Shown here one piece after another: positions 1-8,450 of a stretch of 64,000 nucleotides of DNA. Positions within the stretch are counted from its first letter, which is position 1. Every line of letters starts with the position of its first letter. The position numbers were made by a program, and so were the translations under genes. The notes beneath the pieces are model-generated. The model was not told where the DNA came from and did not search any database. It was given only the letters and a program-made list of their open reading frames with translations. Source of the stretch: Hahella chejuensis KCTC 2396 (GTDB lineage Bacteria > Pseudomonadota > Gammaproteobacteria > Pseudomonadales > Oleiphilaceae). The DNA is taken from positions 1,488,001-1,552,000 of the forward strand of contig NC_007645.1 of the NCBI RefSeq assembly GCF_000012985.1, read 5' to 3'.

Positions 1-2421
1 GTCATCAGCCAGGGTAAAATTCTTTCCGGTTTCGAAGAGCGTCAGGTGCGGGATAACCTTGTTGCGCGTTTGAAGCTGTCAGACGCGCAAGTCGAGCGTC
101 TGCTGACCGGAGCGGTAGTCATCAAAAAATCGCTGTCTACGTCAGACGCCAGAAAATATCAGGCCTTATTTGGTCGTCTGGGGCTGGCGGTGACGCTGCA
201 ACCCAGCCAGCCGCCGCCGACAGCCGCCGCGCAACCTGTGCAACCCACTGCGACATCGTCAGCCAGTGGCGCCAAACCGGGCAAAGACGCCGACGCGCAG
301 ACAGACGTGCTTGCCCTGGCGAAGCAGCGTCTGCATCAACCTATTCCCAAACTACCGGTAACCACAGCTTATAAACTGGGGCTGTTTAGCGTGACCTTGT
401 TGAGCCTGATAGCGCCTTTGATTTACATCAGCCTGACAATCTGCGCGATAGTGGGAACGGTTTGGTACGGGATCAGTATCCCGGATATTCTGGCGGTGCG
501 TAAAACCAACGCGATGGGGACGTTGATGCTGTTCGTACCGGTTCTGCTGGGAACCGTGTTCGCCTTGTTCCTGCTGAAGCCGTTCTTTGGTCGCGACTAC
601 GAAAACCGCACCCTGGAGCTGAATCCGAAAAAGTATCGCCGCTTTTATCAGCTTGTGCAGCTACTTACCGAACGTATGGGCTTGCCGGCTCCGGTGAAAA
701 TCTACGTGGATGGCGAGGTCAATGCCCACGTCGCCCCGGAAAAAGGGCTGCTGAGCCTGTTTCAGGGACGTTTGACCCTGACCGTCGGTCTGCCGCTGTT
801 GGCGGGCATGAACAGCCGGCAATTTATCGGCGTGTTGGGGCATGAGTTCGGGCACTTCGCGCAACGCAACGCCATGATCGCCAACTATATCGTCAACACC
901 GCCAATGCCTGGATGGCGAGTCGCGCCTTCTATCCTGACGCCTGGGATCGACGCTTGAGCAAGTGGCGGGAGTATTCTCCCATTTTTGCGCTGGATGTGG
1001 CGCTGATCGCGGCGCAAGGCATGATTAAAGGCACGCGCCTGATTCTGAAGTACCTGTTTTTATTCAACTTGCGCGTCACTCGTTGGATGTCGCGGGAGAT
1101 GGAGTATGACGCGGACCGCTATGAGAGCTGGATCGCCGGTAGCGAGACTTTCCAAAGCACGGCGGTGGCGCTGTGGAATATGTCCATGTCGCAGCAACGT
1201 AGAGATGAGATCTGGCAATCCGCCTGGAACGAAGACCGCCTCATCGACAACCTGCCGCAAACTATTGCCCAGTTGGCGGCGGAATTATCCCAGGAAGAAA
1301 TCGACGCGGTGCGGGCGAAAATGGACGAGCGCCAGACCAATGTTTGGGATACGCATCCGGCGGATAACGATCGTATCGCCCATGCGGAGTCTCTTGGCTA
1401 CGAAGCGATTTGGAGCGATGAGTTTCCCGCCGCTGAGTTAATGCCGGATTTTGACGCCTTGTGCAAAATCGTCACGCTGCGCATCTACAATTCAATGGGG
1501 CTGGAGAAGCCCGAGCAGTACCTGTGCTCCTTTGAGGAAATCAGGGATGTTCATTCCAAAATGAATGAGTCGGAAGAAGCCCTGAAACGTTACTTCGCCG
1601 ACTTGTTCTCCATGCGCCTGATGAAGCCGTTCAATGCGACGCCGACGGAGGTTGATCTGGCTGGGGCTGTGACCGAACTGCGAGGCCAGATTCCGCGCGC
1701 GACGGCGCAAATGGAGCTGTATTGGGAAGCCTATCAGCATATGGAGGCGGCTCAGGTAGGGCTGGCCTATGTGGAGGCGGGTTATAACATCGACGCGGCT
1801 GATTTCGGCGTGAAGGCCGGCGATATCGGCTCCGTGCAACGCAGCCTGGATGATCGACGTACGGAAGTGAAACGGATGGCGGGTGAGTTAAGCCGCTGTC
1901 TGGACGCTTATGTGGCGCAACGCATGCATCTGGCGATGGCGCAGATGTCCGCGGAGGAAAAAGCGCGGGCGGAGTCGCTATACAACACTTTCCGCCAGCT
2001 GTTTTTATTGCGGGATATCTGGGACAGCCTGCCGTTATGCATGGCGGCGCTTGACGCCCTGTATCGCCAGGATGAAGAAGAACGACCCAAATTTTTTGCT
2101 CAGGCGGCGGCGCGACATGTGCAGTTGGCGAGAGAATATTTGCGTCAGTTCCATCAGATCTCCGCCAATATCGACCTGCGTTTTTCCACCAGCAAAGAAC
2201 AGACTCTGGCGGAGTTCGCGGTGAATTGGGGTGTAAATCCAGAGGAAAAGCTGGATGAGCTGAACGCCGGAGCGATCTTCCAGATCAGCGACCGTTGTTT
2301 GCGGGTGATGCGTTACGCCTATCGCCGTACGATTTCCGAACTGGCGTTGCAGTGTCTGCAGGAAGAAGAAAAGCTGGGGGTTCCTCCGTTGAAAGTCGAG
2401 ATTAAACCGGCGACGGCCTAG
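1..2421 (+). CDS. M48-family membrane metalloprotease, 5' end outside window
   Basis: The reading frame is open from base 1, and the residues before the first internal GTG (base 46) look like normal protein, so the true start lies left of the window. Order: an N-terminal cytosolic region, a low-complexity Pro/Ala linker (about 180-300), hydrophobic membrane segments (about 360-590), then the peptidase domain. The zinc motif HEFGH is encoded at 841-855 and a third-ligand region EMEYDAD near 1099. M48 peptidases are zinc proteases of the HtpX/Ste24 type, often acting in membrane protein quality control. The long helical C-terminal part after the peptidase domain is not recognised. The substrate is unknown. 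Confidence 0.85.
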   Translation, partial: VISQGKILSGFEERQVRDNLVARLKLSDAQVERLLTGAVVIKKSLSTSDARKYQALFGRLGLAVTLQPSQPPPTAAAQPVQPTATSSASGAKPGKDADAQTDVLALAKQRLHQPIPKLPVTTAYKLGLFSVTLLSLIAPLIYISLTICAIVGTVWYGISIPDILAVRKTNAMGTLMLFVPVLLGTVFALFLLKPFFGRDYENRTLELNPKKYRRFYQLVQLLTERMGLPAPVKIYVDGEVNAHVAPEKGLLSLFQGRLTLTVGLPLLAGMNSRQFIGVLGHEFGHFAQRNAMIANYIVNTANAWMASRAFYPDAWDRRLSKWREYSPIFALDVALIAAQGMIKGTRLILKYLFLFNLRVTRWMSREMEYDADRYESWIAGSETFQSTAVALWNMSMSQQRRDEIWQSAWNEDRLIDNLPQTIAQLAAELSQEEIDAVRAKMDERQTNVWDTHPADNDRIAHAESLGYEAIWSDEFPAAELMPDFDALCKIVTLRIYNSMGLEKPEQYLCSFEEIRDVHSKMNESEEALKRYFADLFSMRLMKPFNATPTEVDLAGAVTELRGQIPRATAQMELYWEAYQHMEAAQVGLAYVEAGYNIDAADFGVKAGDIGSVQRSLDDRRTEVKRMAGELSRCLDAYVAQRMHLAMAQMSAEEKARAESLYNTFRQLFLLRDIWDSLPLCMAALDALYRQDEEERPKFFAQAAARHVQLAREYLRQFHQISANIDLRFSTSKEQTLAEFAVNWGVNPEEKLDELNAGAIFQISDRCLRVMRYAYRRTISELALQCLQEEEKLGVPPLKVEIKPATA

Positions 2422-3022
2422 TCGTCACAAGCCCCTGACGCGCTATGTCTGCGAGCAGCGTTGCTATCAACGCATTGGGAAACTGTCTGTAGTCCAGATA
2501 GGGCGTCAGGTAAACGTTTCCCGCTCGCAGGATACGACCGTCTTCCTCTAACGCTTGAGGTGTTTGGGAGAGCGTTGAGAACCCTTCCGCGAATTGTTGT
2601 CCCCCGATAAAGTGCAAGGGAGGCTGATGGTCTGTTGGCGTCTCCAGCAGATGTTGTTGAAACAGCAACGCCGTCGCGCCGCCTTCCGTGAATAAACGCC
2701 TGTCCCGCACCGCGCGCCAGTCTTCCTCTGGAAACAACACCCCCTGCGTTATCTTGGCGAAGATGGAAAAAATTTTGCGCCAATGATTGCCCGTCTCTTT
2801 GATGATGACTTCCGTTTCTCCAGGAATGCCGCAACGATAACCCTCCATCTGCTCATACTGGGGCATGGGCGGGCGGTGAGGGGTGTAAAGAATGAGTAGG
2901 GGGCGTGAGTCGCCGATTCCTGTTGCGTGCATGGCGAAGTCTGTGAGCGTGGCGTTGTTGGTGTTGATCGAGGAGGGGAGTATAGCCTGACCGGCTGAAA
3001 ATAAGCGAAAAAACGCGCACAT
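2402..3022 (-). CDS. Uncharacterised protein, about 206 aa
   Basis: The family is not recognised. The gene converges on the protease gene and overlaps its 3' end by 20 bases. The ATG at 3022 has a GAGG ribosome site 6 bases upstream; an in-frame TTG lies at 3028, and an ATG at 2932 would give a protein starting MHATGIGDS. The C-terminal two thirds look structured, with blocks such as GGATALLFQQHLLE and FHFIGG-like PLHFIGGQQFAEG. There is no clear signal peptide or membrane segment, so it is probably cytosolic. Start uncertain. Confidence 0.6.
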   Translation of the reverse strand: MCAFFRLFSAGQAILPSSINTNNATLTDFAMHATGIGDSRPLLILYTPHRPPMPQYEQMEGYRCGIPGETEVIIKETGNHWRKIFSIFAKITQGVLFPEEDWRAVRDRRLFTEGGATALLFQQHLLETPTDHQPPLHFIGGQQFAEGFSTLSQTPQALEEDGRILRAGNVYLTPYLDYRQFPNALIATLLADIARQGLVTTRPSPV

Positions 3023-3101
3023 GGCCAACCTCGGTCCAGGCCGCTGGCTTGCAAAGCCTGGCCGGAGCGACGATGTGCGCTAATTCTTCAATATGCTGGA
3101 G

Positions 3102-4145
3102 TTAGCATTCCGCTGTCTCGGCCGTTTTCTCAGTGGCGCGAGTCATGGTGAAGATGCCTTGGGCGTTACTGCTGTCAAAGCGCAGGTCCATGCCCTTTTC
3201 AGCGCTTTCATTGATATCGTTGCGCTGAATGAATTCAAAGAAGGAGCCGGGAACTTCATGGGTTTCGACGCCTTGATCCGTTTTGAACTGGCGTTTTACT
3301 TTGGTGGCGCGATAAGCGGTCTGCATGATGTTGGCGTTGCGCGCCACTTCAATTTCATCCTTCATCGGGCGACCCAGCTCTCGCTGCTGTGCGTCCAGTT
3401 GACGAATGTCGCCCACGCGATCGGTCGCGTGGTTGAAAGCGTTGCCTTCAGTGGAGATCCAGGCCATTTCCGCGGACTCTTCCCGTAGCGCGAGATAGTC
3501 GTGCAGGTGAGGTACGCCGTGCTGACGGTCAAAACACTGCAGCAGGTTGGGCAACAATTCCGCCGCATCCGCCAGAGGCAGAACGCCGTTTGCGGCCAGC
3601 TTCTGCAACAGTTCTGCGGAGCGAGGCGTCAATGGATCGGAAGATACGGACACCACTCTGTCGACGGCGTCCTGGAAAGATTTAGTGAATTGCTCCGGGT
3701 ACAGCTCACTGACGAAGTATTGGGCGATATCGCGGGGCAGGTCCGCATGCGTGTAGACGAAGCCGCACATTTTCAGCTTGGGCAACGGATACTGCCCGGC
3801 CACGGTAAAACCGAGGGGCTCCAGGATGCGTGCAAACGCTTTGTAACCCATCGGCAGCGCCTGGTTTTCCCAGGCTACGGTGCGTAACGCGCCATGGTCG
3901 AACACGACCTTTTCTCCGGACGCCAGTTTTTCCGCCACGTATTGCTTGCCTTCCGGCACTCGCTCCAGCAGGTCGTCAAACAACATCATATTCATCGCCT
4001 GGGCGATGACGGCGCGGTTGAGCGGCTCGTCGTCATTGTGAGGCCGGGCGAAAATGGGGTGCAATTGGACGGAATCAAGCAATTGCTGAGCCTTGGCGGC
4101 GTCAGTCAGCGAAGACAACAGTTTGAAAAGCGCAGTAGTTTGCAT
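3102..4145 (-). CDS. hglS: 2-oxoadipate dioxygenase/decarboxylase (DUF1338, HglS type)
   Basis: This 347-residue protein belongs to the DUF1338 family. Its characterised member HglS of Pseudomonas putida is a metal-dependent dioxygenase that turns 2-oxoadipate into D-2-hydroxyglutarate and CO2 in lysine catabolism. Candidate metal ligands are His84 (VFDHGALR), His239 (NAFNHATDR) and Glu304 (SFFEFIQR), matching the two His and one Glu expected for the family. It lies downstream of an aminoadipate semialdehyde dehydrogenase and a lysine dehydrogenase-like gene on the same strand, which supports the lysine role. The gap to that dehydrogenase holds a structured repeat and a terminator, so it may have its own promoter. 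The name rests on family and context. Confidence 0.82.
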   Translation of the reverse strand: MQTTALFKLLSSLTDAAKAQQLLDSVQLHPIFARPHNDDEPLNRAVIAQAMNMMLFDDLLERVPEGKQYVAEKLASGEKVVFDHGALRTVAWENQALPMGYKAFARILEPLGFTVAGQYPLPKLKMCGFVYTHADLPRDIAQYFVSELYPEQFTKSFQDAVDRVVSVSSDPLTPRSAELLQKLAANGVLPLADAAELLPNLLQCFDRQHGVPHLHDYLALREESAEMAWISTEGNAFNHATDRVGDIRQLDAQQRELGRPMKDEIEVARNANIMQTAYRATKVKRQFKTDQGVETHEVPGSFFEFIQRNDINESAEKGMDLRFDSSNAQGIFTMTRATEKTAETAEC

Positions 4146-4198
4146 GGTACGGCTCGTAATCCTGAAAATAATACTGACGTTCGTCTGACCGGCGTGCG

Positions 4199-4265
4199 TC
4201 CAGACGCCTCAGGCGTTCTGGAAGAAAAGGAGGAGATCCGGCTTCGGTCGAAGTCCGGTTACAGG
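4199..4265 (-). other. Hairpins in the hglS upstream region
   Basis: Two imperfect stem-loops lie just upstream of hglS. At 4199-4222 TCCAGA-CGCCT pairs with AGGCG-TTCTGGA, and near 4236-4256 CCGG/TTC pairs with GAA/CCGG. Neither is followed by a T-run. They may be part of the hglS leader transcript or chance; no known riboswitch is recognised. Confidence 0.3.
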
Positions 4266-4305
4266 CGCACAGTCGGAAACAGCTTCCCGTACATCATCGG
4301 TATAT

Positions 4306-4452
4306 ATTAATCAGGCGGATAAATAGCTTCCTTCTATATTGTCCGCCACGACAGGGCCTGCGCATGTCAGGCCCTGTCTCCCGCAGCTGGCCGCCGCGCA
4401 GGCGCATCCATGCGTCTGGCTATTAACATGCCAATATCATTGTCATGTTAAT
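4306..4452 (-). repeat. Structured 146-bp dispersed repeat, copy 1 (reverse orientation)
   Basis: Read on the minus strand this is the same element as at 22699 and 63385. It starts with the inverted repeat ATTAACAT/ATGTTAAT, then carries stems GCGCA/TGCGC, CGCGGC/GCTGCG, CAGGGCCTG/CAGGCCCTG and a final stem ending in CTGATTAAT. It is the most diverged copy. In the last stem an A-T pair seen in copies 2 and 3 is replaced by G-C on both arms (GCAGA/TCTGC becomes GCGGA/TCCGC). It lies between amaB and hglS. Confidence 0.85.
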
Positions 4453-4514
4453 AAGCGTTAAACCAATAAGGAAAATCCTGACCTGTCGAACCGCGCGTCC
4501 TGGCGCGGATGTCA

Positions 4515-4539
4515 AAAGGAGAGCTGCAAGCTCTCCTTT
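4515..4539 (-). terminator. Intrinsic terminator after amaB
   Basis: AAAGGAGAGCT and AGCTCTCCTTT form a perfect 11-bp stem with a 3-base loop, 21 bases past the amaB stop on the minus strand. The descending arm ends in four Ts, so the U-tract is short. Confidence 0.6.
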
Positions 4540-4559
4540 CAAGTCAACTAAGCAAAGGC

Positions 4560-6062
4560 TTAGTTGAGATCGAACTTGATACCTTGCGCCAACGGCAGCT
4601 CGGAAGAATAGTTCACTGTCGCGGTGGAGCGGCGCATGTACGCCTTCCAGGAGTCGGAGCCGGACTCACGGCCGCCGCCAGTCTCTTTCTCGCCACCGAA
4701 TGCGCCGCCGATTTCAGCGCCGCTGGTGCCGACATTGACGTTGGCGATGCCGCAGTCGCTGCCCACTGCAGAGGTGAACAGTTCCGCTTCACGCATGTTC
4801 AGAGTGAAGATGGCGGAAGACAGGCCTTGCGGCACGTCGTTCTGACGTTCAATCGCTTCTTCCAGATCGGAATAGCGGAAGAAGTACAGGATCGGCGCGA
4901 AGGTTTCGTGAGCATTATTAGTCATCGCTTTGCCACCTTCCACGATCGCTGGGTTCACGTAGTAAGCCTGCGGGAACTCTTTTTCCAGCGCGCGTCCGCC
5001 GCCGTATACGTCGCAGCCTTTCGCTTTGGCGTCAGCCAGCGCCTGCTCCATTTGCTCGTAAGAGCGGCCGTCGATGAGCGGACCGATCAGCGTGCCGGCT
5101 TCCTGTGGGTTACCGATAGGCAGTTGCTTGTAGGCGGCTTTCAGACGGCTCAACAACTCGTCGTAAATGGAGTCGTGAGCGAAGATGCGACGAGTGGTGG
5201 TGCAGCGCTGGCCGGCTGTGCCGACGGCGCCGAACACGATGGCGCGAGTGGCCATGTCCAGATCAGCGGATTCCGCAACGATGATGGCGTTGTTGCCGCC
5301 CAGCTCCAGGATGGATTTACCGAAACGAGCCGCGACGCGTTGGCCAACCACGCGACCCATGGCGCAGCTGCCGGTGGCGCTGATCAATGGTACGCGTTTG
5401 TCGTCAACCAGTTGCTCGCCGACTTCACGTTCGCCGATGATGACGCTAGACAAGCCTTCCGGCGCGTTACCGAAGCGGGCGATGGCTTTATCCAGCAGAT
5501 GCTGACAGGCCAGGGCGCACAGAGGCGTTTTCTCGGAAGGTTTCCAGATCACAGGATCGCCGCAAACCAGCGCCAGTGCGCTGTTCCATGCCCAAACCGC
5601 CATAGGGAAGTTGAACGCGGAAATAACGCCGACCGGACCCATTGGGTGCCAGGATTCGCGTAGTGCGTGATTGGGGCGCTCGGAGGCGATAGTCAGGCCG
5701 TACAATTGACGGGACAGACCCACCGCGAAATCGCAGATGTCGATCATTTCCTGTACTTCGCCTTGGCCTTCAGAAATGATCTTGCCGCATTCCAGCGTGA
5801 TCAAGGCGCCCAGGGTTTCTTTGTGCTTGCGCAGTTCTTCGCCGTAAATACGCACCAGCTCGCCACGCTGAGGGGCGGGCAGGCGACGCCAGGCTTTGAA
5901 GGCGTCCGCGGCGGCGGCGATTTTCTTTTCTACGTCGTCTTTGCTGTCCAGTTTCAGGTTAGCGATTACTTTGCCGTCAACCGGGGAACTGATTTTGTAG
6001 TCCCCTGAAGCAAGAATGCCCTGGTCCATGTCCAGGGCTGAAAAAATCTCTTGGATATTCAT
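4560..6062 (-). CDS. amaB: ALDH7-type aminoadipate semialdehyde dehydrogenase
   Basis: A 500-residue aldehyde dehydrogenase of the ALDH7/AmaB group, which oxidises 2-aminoadipate 6-semialdehyde (in equilibrium with piperideine-6-carboxylate) to 2-aminoadipate with NAD(P)+. Visible catalytic residues are Asn151 (SAFNFP), Lys174 (WKPSE), Glu253 (LELGGNN) and the nucleophile Cys287 (GQRCTTT). Length matches the family. It lies between the lysine dehydrogenase-like gene upstream and hglS downstream, all on the minus strand, so the substrate assignment is supported by context. The 110-base gap to the upstream gene holds a GC-rich stem-loop rather than a U-tailed terminator, so co-transcription is likely. 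Confidence 0.9.
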   Translation of the reverse strand: MNIQEIFSALDMDQGILASGDYKISSPVDGKVIANLKLDSKDDVEKKIAAAADAFKAWRRLPAPQRGELVRIYGEELRKHKETLGALITLECGKIISEGQGEVQEMIDICDFAVGLSRQLYGLTIASERPNHALRESWHPMGPVGVISAFNFPMAVWAWNSALALVCGDPVIWKPSEKTPLCALACQHLLDKAIARFGNAPEGLSSVIIGEREVGEQLVDDKRVPLISATGSCAMGRVVGQRVAARFGKSILELGGNNAIIVAESADLDMATRAIVFGAVGTAGQRCTTTRRIFAHDSIYDELLSRLKAAYKQLPIGNPQEAGTLIGPLIDGRSYEQMEQALADAKAKGCDVYGGGRALEKEFPQAYYVNPAIVEGGKAMTNNAHETFAPILYFFRYSDLEEAIERQNDVPQGLSSAIFTLNMREAELFTSAVGSDCGIANVNVGTSGAEIGGAFGGEKETGGGRESGSDSWKAYMRRSTATVNYSSELPLAQGIKFDLN

Positions 6063-6143
6063 AGCGGTCCTCCCGTAAAGAGTCGTAAGTGCGTTTAGTT
6101 GTCCTTGTAGCGAACGCCTGGTTCGCTACTTACCCTGATGCCG

Positions 6144-6164
6144 GGGCGCGGGGTCGCCGCGCCC
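6144..6164 (-). other. GC-rich intercistronic stem-loop
   Basis: GGGCGCGG and CCGCGCCC form a perfect 8-bp stem with a 5-base loop between the lysine dehydrogenase-like gene and amaB. On the minus strand no T-run follows, so it is more likely an mRNA-stabilising or processing hairpin than a terminator. A similar one lies between ahcY and metF. Confidence 0.5.
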
Positions 6165-6172
6165 ATTTTTGA

Positions 6173-7294
6173 TCAGGCTACGCGACGCACTGAAGCCGAA
6201 GGATGTTTTCCGTCGTCTTCCATATAGTTGCGGCCGAAACGGTTGTTTATAAAGTCTTCGAAGCGAATATCTTCCTGACGTACGAAGCCTTGGTTCGGCA
6301 GTTTGCCTTCCGCCAACAGGTCCAACGCAGCGCAGATGCCGGACGCGGTGGTGATCTGGATGGCGCTGCGCAGTTTACCGTTGATTTCACGGCTGTAAAT
6401 CTTACGAGCGAAGGTTTCCTGCAGGAACAGGCCATTCTTCACGCCGCTGACGTTGGCGAATACCAATACAACGTCTTGCATGGTGACAGGGATGGCGGAT
6501 TCCATGATTTCTTTCAGCAGGTCGCGACGCTCGCCCAGACGCAGATCGTTCAGCAACAGCTTCATGACGTCGCGGTGGCCAGGATAGCGCACTGTGCGGT
6601 AGTTCAGGTTGGACACTTTACCTTCCAGAGTTTCGCACAGCGTGCCCAGGCCGCCGGAAGTGTTGAAGGCTTCGTAGTCGTCACCGTCCAGAGAGAAATG
6701 CTCCAGCTCTTCCATCGGCGGCACTTCGCGCAGCTGGCCGTTAACGATGGCTTCACATGGATTCAGGTATTCGTTGATCAGCCCGTCGGTGCTCCAGGTC
6801 AGGTTGTATTTCAACGCGTTGGAGGGGAACTTGGGCAGCGCGCCGACGCGCATGTGTACGTTGTGCAGAGAGTCGAAGTGGCGCGCCAGATCATAAGCGA
6901 CGATGGAAATGAAGCCGGGCGCCAGACCACACTGTGGAATGAAGGCGGATTTGGCGTCTTTCGCCAGGGACTTGATCAAGCGGGTGCTGGCGACGTCTTC
7001 AGTCAGGTCAAGGTAGTGAACCTGCTGTGCAGCGGCGGCGTGAGCGATGGATGCGCTGATATCAAAAGGGCAGGAGTTGATAACGGCGAAGTGGCCTTTG
7101 AAAGCCGCTTCCATTTCCTGCTGATTGGAGGCGTTCGCCTTCACAGTTGAGATGCCGGGAATTTCTTCGGCGATGCGGTCCAGCGCGTCCTGATTCTGGT
7201 CTACCAGCGTGACTTTGTAGTCGCCAGTGCCGTTCAGGAAATCCGTGATCATTGAGCCGATTTTGCCAGCGCCTACAACAACGATGGGTTTCAT
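6173..7294 (-). CDS. Saccharopine dehydrogenase-family protein, probable L-lysine 6-dehydrogenase
   Basis: A 373-residue NAD(P)-dependent oxidoreductase with an N-terminal Rossmann motif GAGKIGS (residues 8-14) and the family segments CGLAPGF and STDGLINEY. Stand-alone proteins of about 370-385 residues in this family include lysine 6-dehydrogenase, which deaminates lysine to aminoadipate semialdehyde; saccharopine dehydrogenase and related enzymes are alternatives. The neighbouring amaB and hglS favour lysine 6-dehydrogenase, because they supply the next oxidation and the 2-oxoadipate step. The ATG at 7294 has a strong AGGAGAGG ribosome site. It is divergent from an Lrp-type regulator, a common arrangement for amino-acid catabolic genes. 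Confidence 0.8.
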   Translation of the reverse strand: MKPIVVVGAGKIGSMITDFLNGTGDYKVTLVDQNQDALDRIAEEIPGISTVKANASNQQEMEAAFKGHFAVINSCPFDISASIAHAAAAQQVHYLDLTEDVASTRLIKSLAKDAKSAFIPQCGLAPGFISIVAYDLARHFDSLHNVHMRVGALPKFPSNALKYNLTWSTDGLINEYLNPCEAIVNGQLREVPPMEELEHFSLDGDDYEAFNTSGGLGTLCETLEGKVSNLNYRTVRYPGHRDVMKLLLNDLRLGERRDLLKEIMESAIPVTMQDVVLVFANVSGVKNGLFLQETFARKIYSREINGKLRSAIQITTASGICAALDLLAEGKLPNQGFVRQEDIRFEDFINNRFGRNYMEDDGKHPSASVRRVA

Positions 7295-7427
7295 ATGTGC
7301 CTCTCCTAATTGTTATTGGATGAATAAATCTATAATAGGAGGCGCAGATGTCGGATTGTAACTGTCATAGTGACGAATTTACTGATAAATTTAGACGAAA
7401 TATCTACAACTGTAGTGAAATCGTCAT
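7295..7427. promoter_or_regulatory. Divergent promoter region, lysine dehydrogenase / Lrp regulator
   Basis: This 133-base AT-rich gap separates the divergent genes and must hold both promoters. A perfect TATAAT lies at 7331-7336 on the plus strand, with TTGTTA at 7310-7315 and a short 15-bp spacer. Lrp-family regulators usually bind such gaps, but I cannot define an operator here by eye. Confidence 0.45.
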
Positions 7428-7853
7428 ATGGATGAAAAAAACCAACGTTTGCTCGATCTGTTGCAGGCGAACGCCCGGGAAGCCACCTCGTCACTGGCGA
7501 GAAAACTCAACCTGTCCCGCACGGCGGTGCATGAACGCATCGCCAAGCTGGAGGCGGAAGGCGTCATTTGCGGCTATACCGTGCGTCTGGATAAGGAATA
7601 TGAAAAGAAGCGCATCAGCGCCCAGGTGATGATCGAAATCAATCCGAAGCTGAACAAGCAGGTGGAAACGGCGTTGCGACGCATAGACGAAGTGCGGTCG
7701 CTGTACACGATCAACGGTCAATATGACTTCATCGCTCTGATCCGCGCGGAAACCACGGAACAGATCGATGAAGTGCTGGATCACATTGGCGAAATAGAAG
7801 GCATCGAAAAAACCATGTCGTCGATTGTGCTATCGACGAAGTTTGAGCGCTAA
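7428..7853 (+). CDS. Lrp/AsnC-family transcriptional regulator
   Basis: A 141-residue protein with an N-terminal winged helix-turn-helix (about residues 5-50, LARKLNLSRTAVHERI) and a C-terminal RAM/AsnC ligand domain (about 65-135). Length and architecture are standard. It is divergent from the lysine dehydrogenase-like gene, so it probably senses lysine or a pathway intermediate and controls this locus; the effector is inferred. An ATG at 7348 in another frame has a perfect AGGAGG site but reads through this gene out of frame, so I kept 7428. Confidence 0.88.
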   Translation: MDEKNQRLLDLLQANAREATSSLARKLNLSRTAVHERIAKLEAEGVICGYTVRLDKEYEKKRISAQVMIEINPKLNKQVETALRRIDEVRSLYTINGQYDFIALIRAETTEQIDEVLDHIGEIEGIEKTMSSIVLSTKFER

Positions 7854-7870
7854 GAGGGCTTGTCCCTCTT
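7852..7870 (+). terminator. Hairpin terminator overlapping the lrp stop codon
   Basis: AAGAGGG and CCCTCTT form a 7-bp stem with a 5-base loop that begins in the stop codon. The T-run after it is very short, so strength is uncertain. Confidence 0.45.
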
Positions 7871-7895
7871 CATGGGTACTACTAACCAGGATGTT

Positions 7896-8396
7896 TCACC
7901 AGTAGGAGCTATTATCCTGATAGTCACAATTGCCCCAGCTATCGTCGTTTCTATTATTGGTTGCGTCTAATGTCGGCTCTGAACACCCCCAACTTTCCTC
8001 GCTCATAAACCACTCACTTGGCTTAATTCTCTTACCGTCTCTCATATACTCTCTTGCTGGAGCCCACTCCGCAGGCTCTGGTGCGCATGTATTGCAGAGC
8101 AGCTCTTTATCGATTTCTACGCTATAGGGTAACGAGTCGATATGAGGGCCGCCCCAGATACTATTAACGCTGACCCACTGGCCGCACTTCGCGCATCTGT
8201 CGCAATTCATTGTGTCTGGGTCGAGTTCAAGGGCTGTCGATGCTTTCCAGTTGGTCTCCTTTACGCCCCCAAATTCGTTTAGAGATGCGGCGATAGAGTC
8301 TTTTACGCCGCCCAACATTTTTGCGGCCGTATCTGAATTTGGGTCTTCAACATCGACCATTAACGTGAGGCTTAAATGGATGGTCTTCTTTGTCAC
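7896..8396 (-). CDS. Uncharacterised Cys-rich protein, paralogue of the upstream gene
   Basis: A 166-residue protein of no family I recognise, probably starting at GTG 8396. It begins with a beta-like segment (KTIHLSLTLMVDVED). The middle has a putative zinc-binding set CDRCAKCGQW ... LLCNTCAP, and the C-terminus is acidic and rich in Trp, Ser and Asn (DDSWGN ... SSYW). The gene at 8451-8882 has the same three-part layout, so this looks like a tandem duplication. They are 54 bases apart on the same strand and likely co-transcribed. GC looks lower than in the flanking metabolic genes, which hints at accessory origin. Confidence 0.7.
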   Translation of the reverse strand: MTKKTIHLSLTLMVDVEDPNSDTAAKMLGGVKDSIAASLNEFGGVKETNWKASTALELDPDTMNCDRCAKCGQWVSVNSIWGGPHIDSLPYSVEIDKELLCNTCAPEPAEWAPAREYMRDGKRIKPSEWFMSEESWGCSEPTLDATNNRNDDSWGNCDYQDNSSYW

Positions 8397-8450
8397 AGTT
8401 GTTCGCTCTCGCTGTAGTTTTAAAAGAGGTGCTGAAAATACTTTCAGCGC

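Noticed and set aside
4509-5663. 384-residue open frame antisense to amaB
   Set aside because: Shadow of a highly biased real gene; the amaB product has full catalytic motifs on the other strand.
7348-7629. Open frame with a perfect AGGAGG site upstream of the Lrp gene
   Set aside because: It reads out of frame through the Lrp coding region and gives an implausible Cys/Arg-rich protein. A TATAAT just upstream would place the transcription start after its ribosome site.
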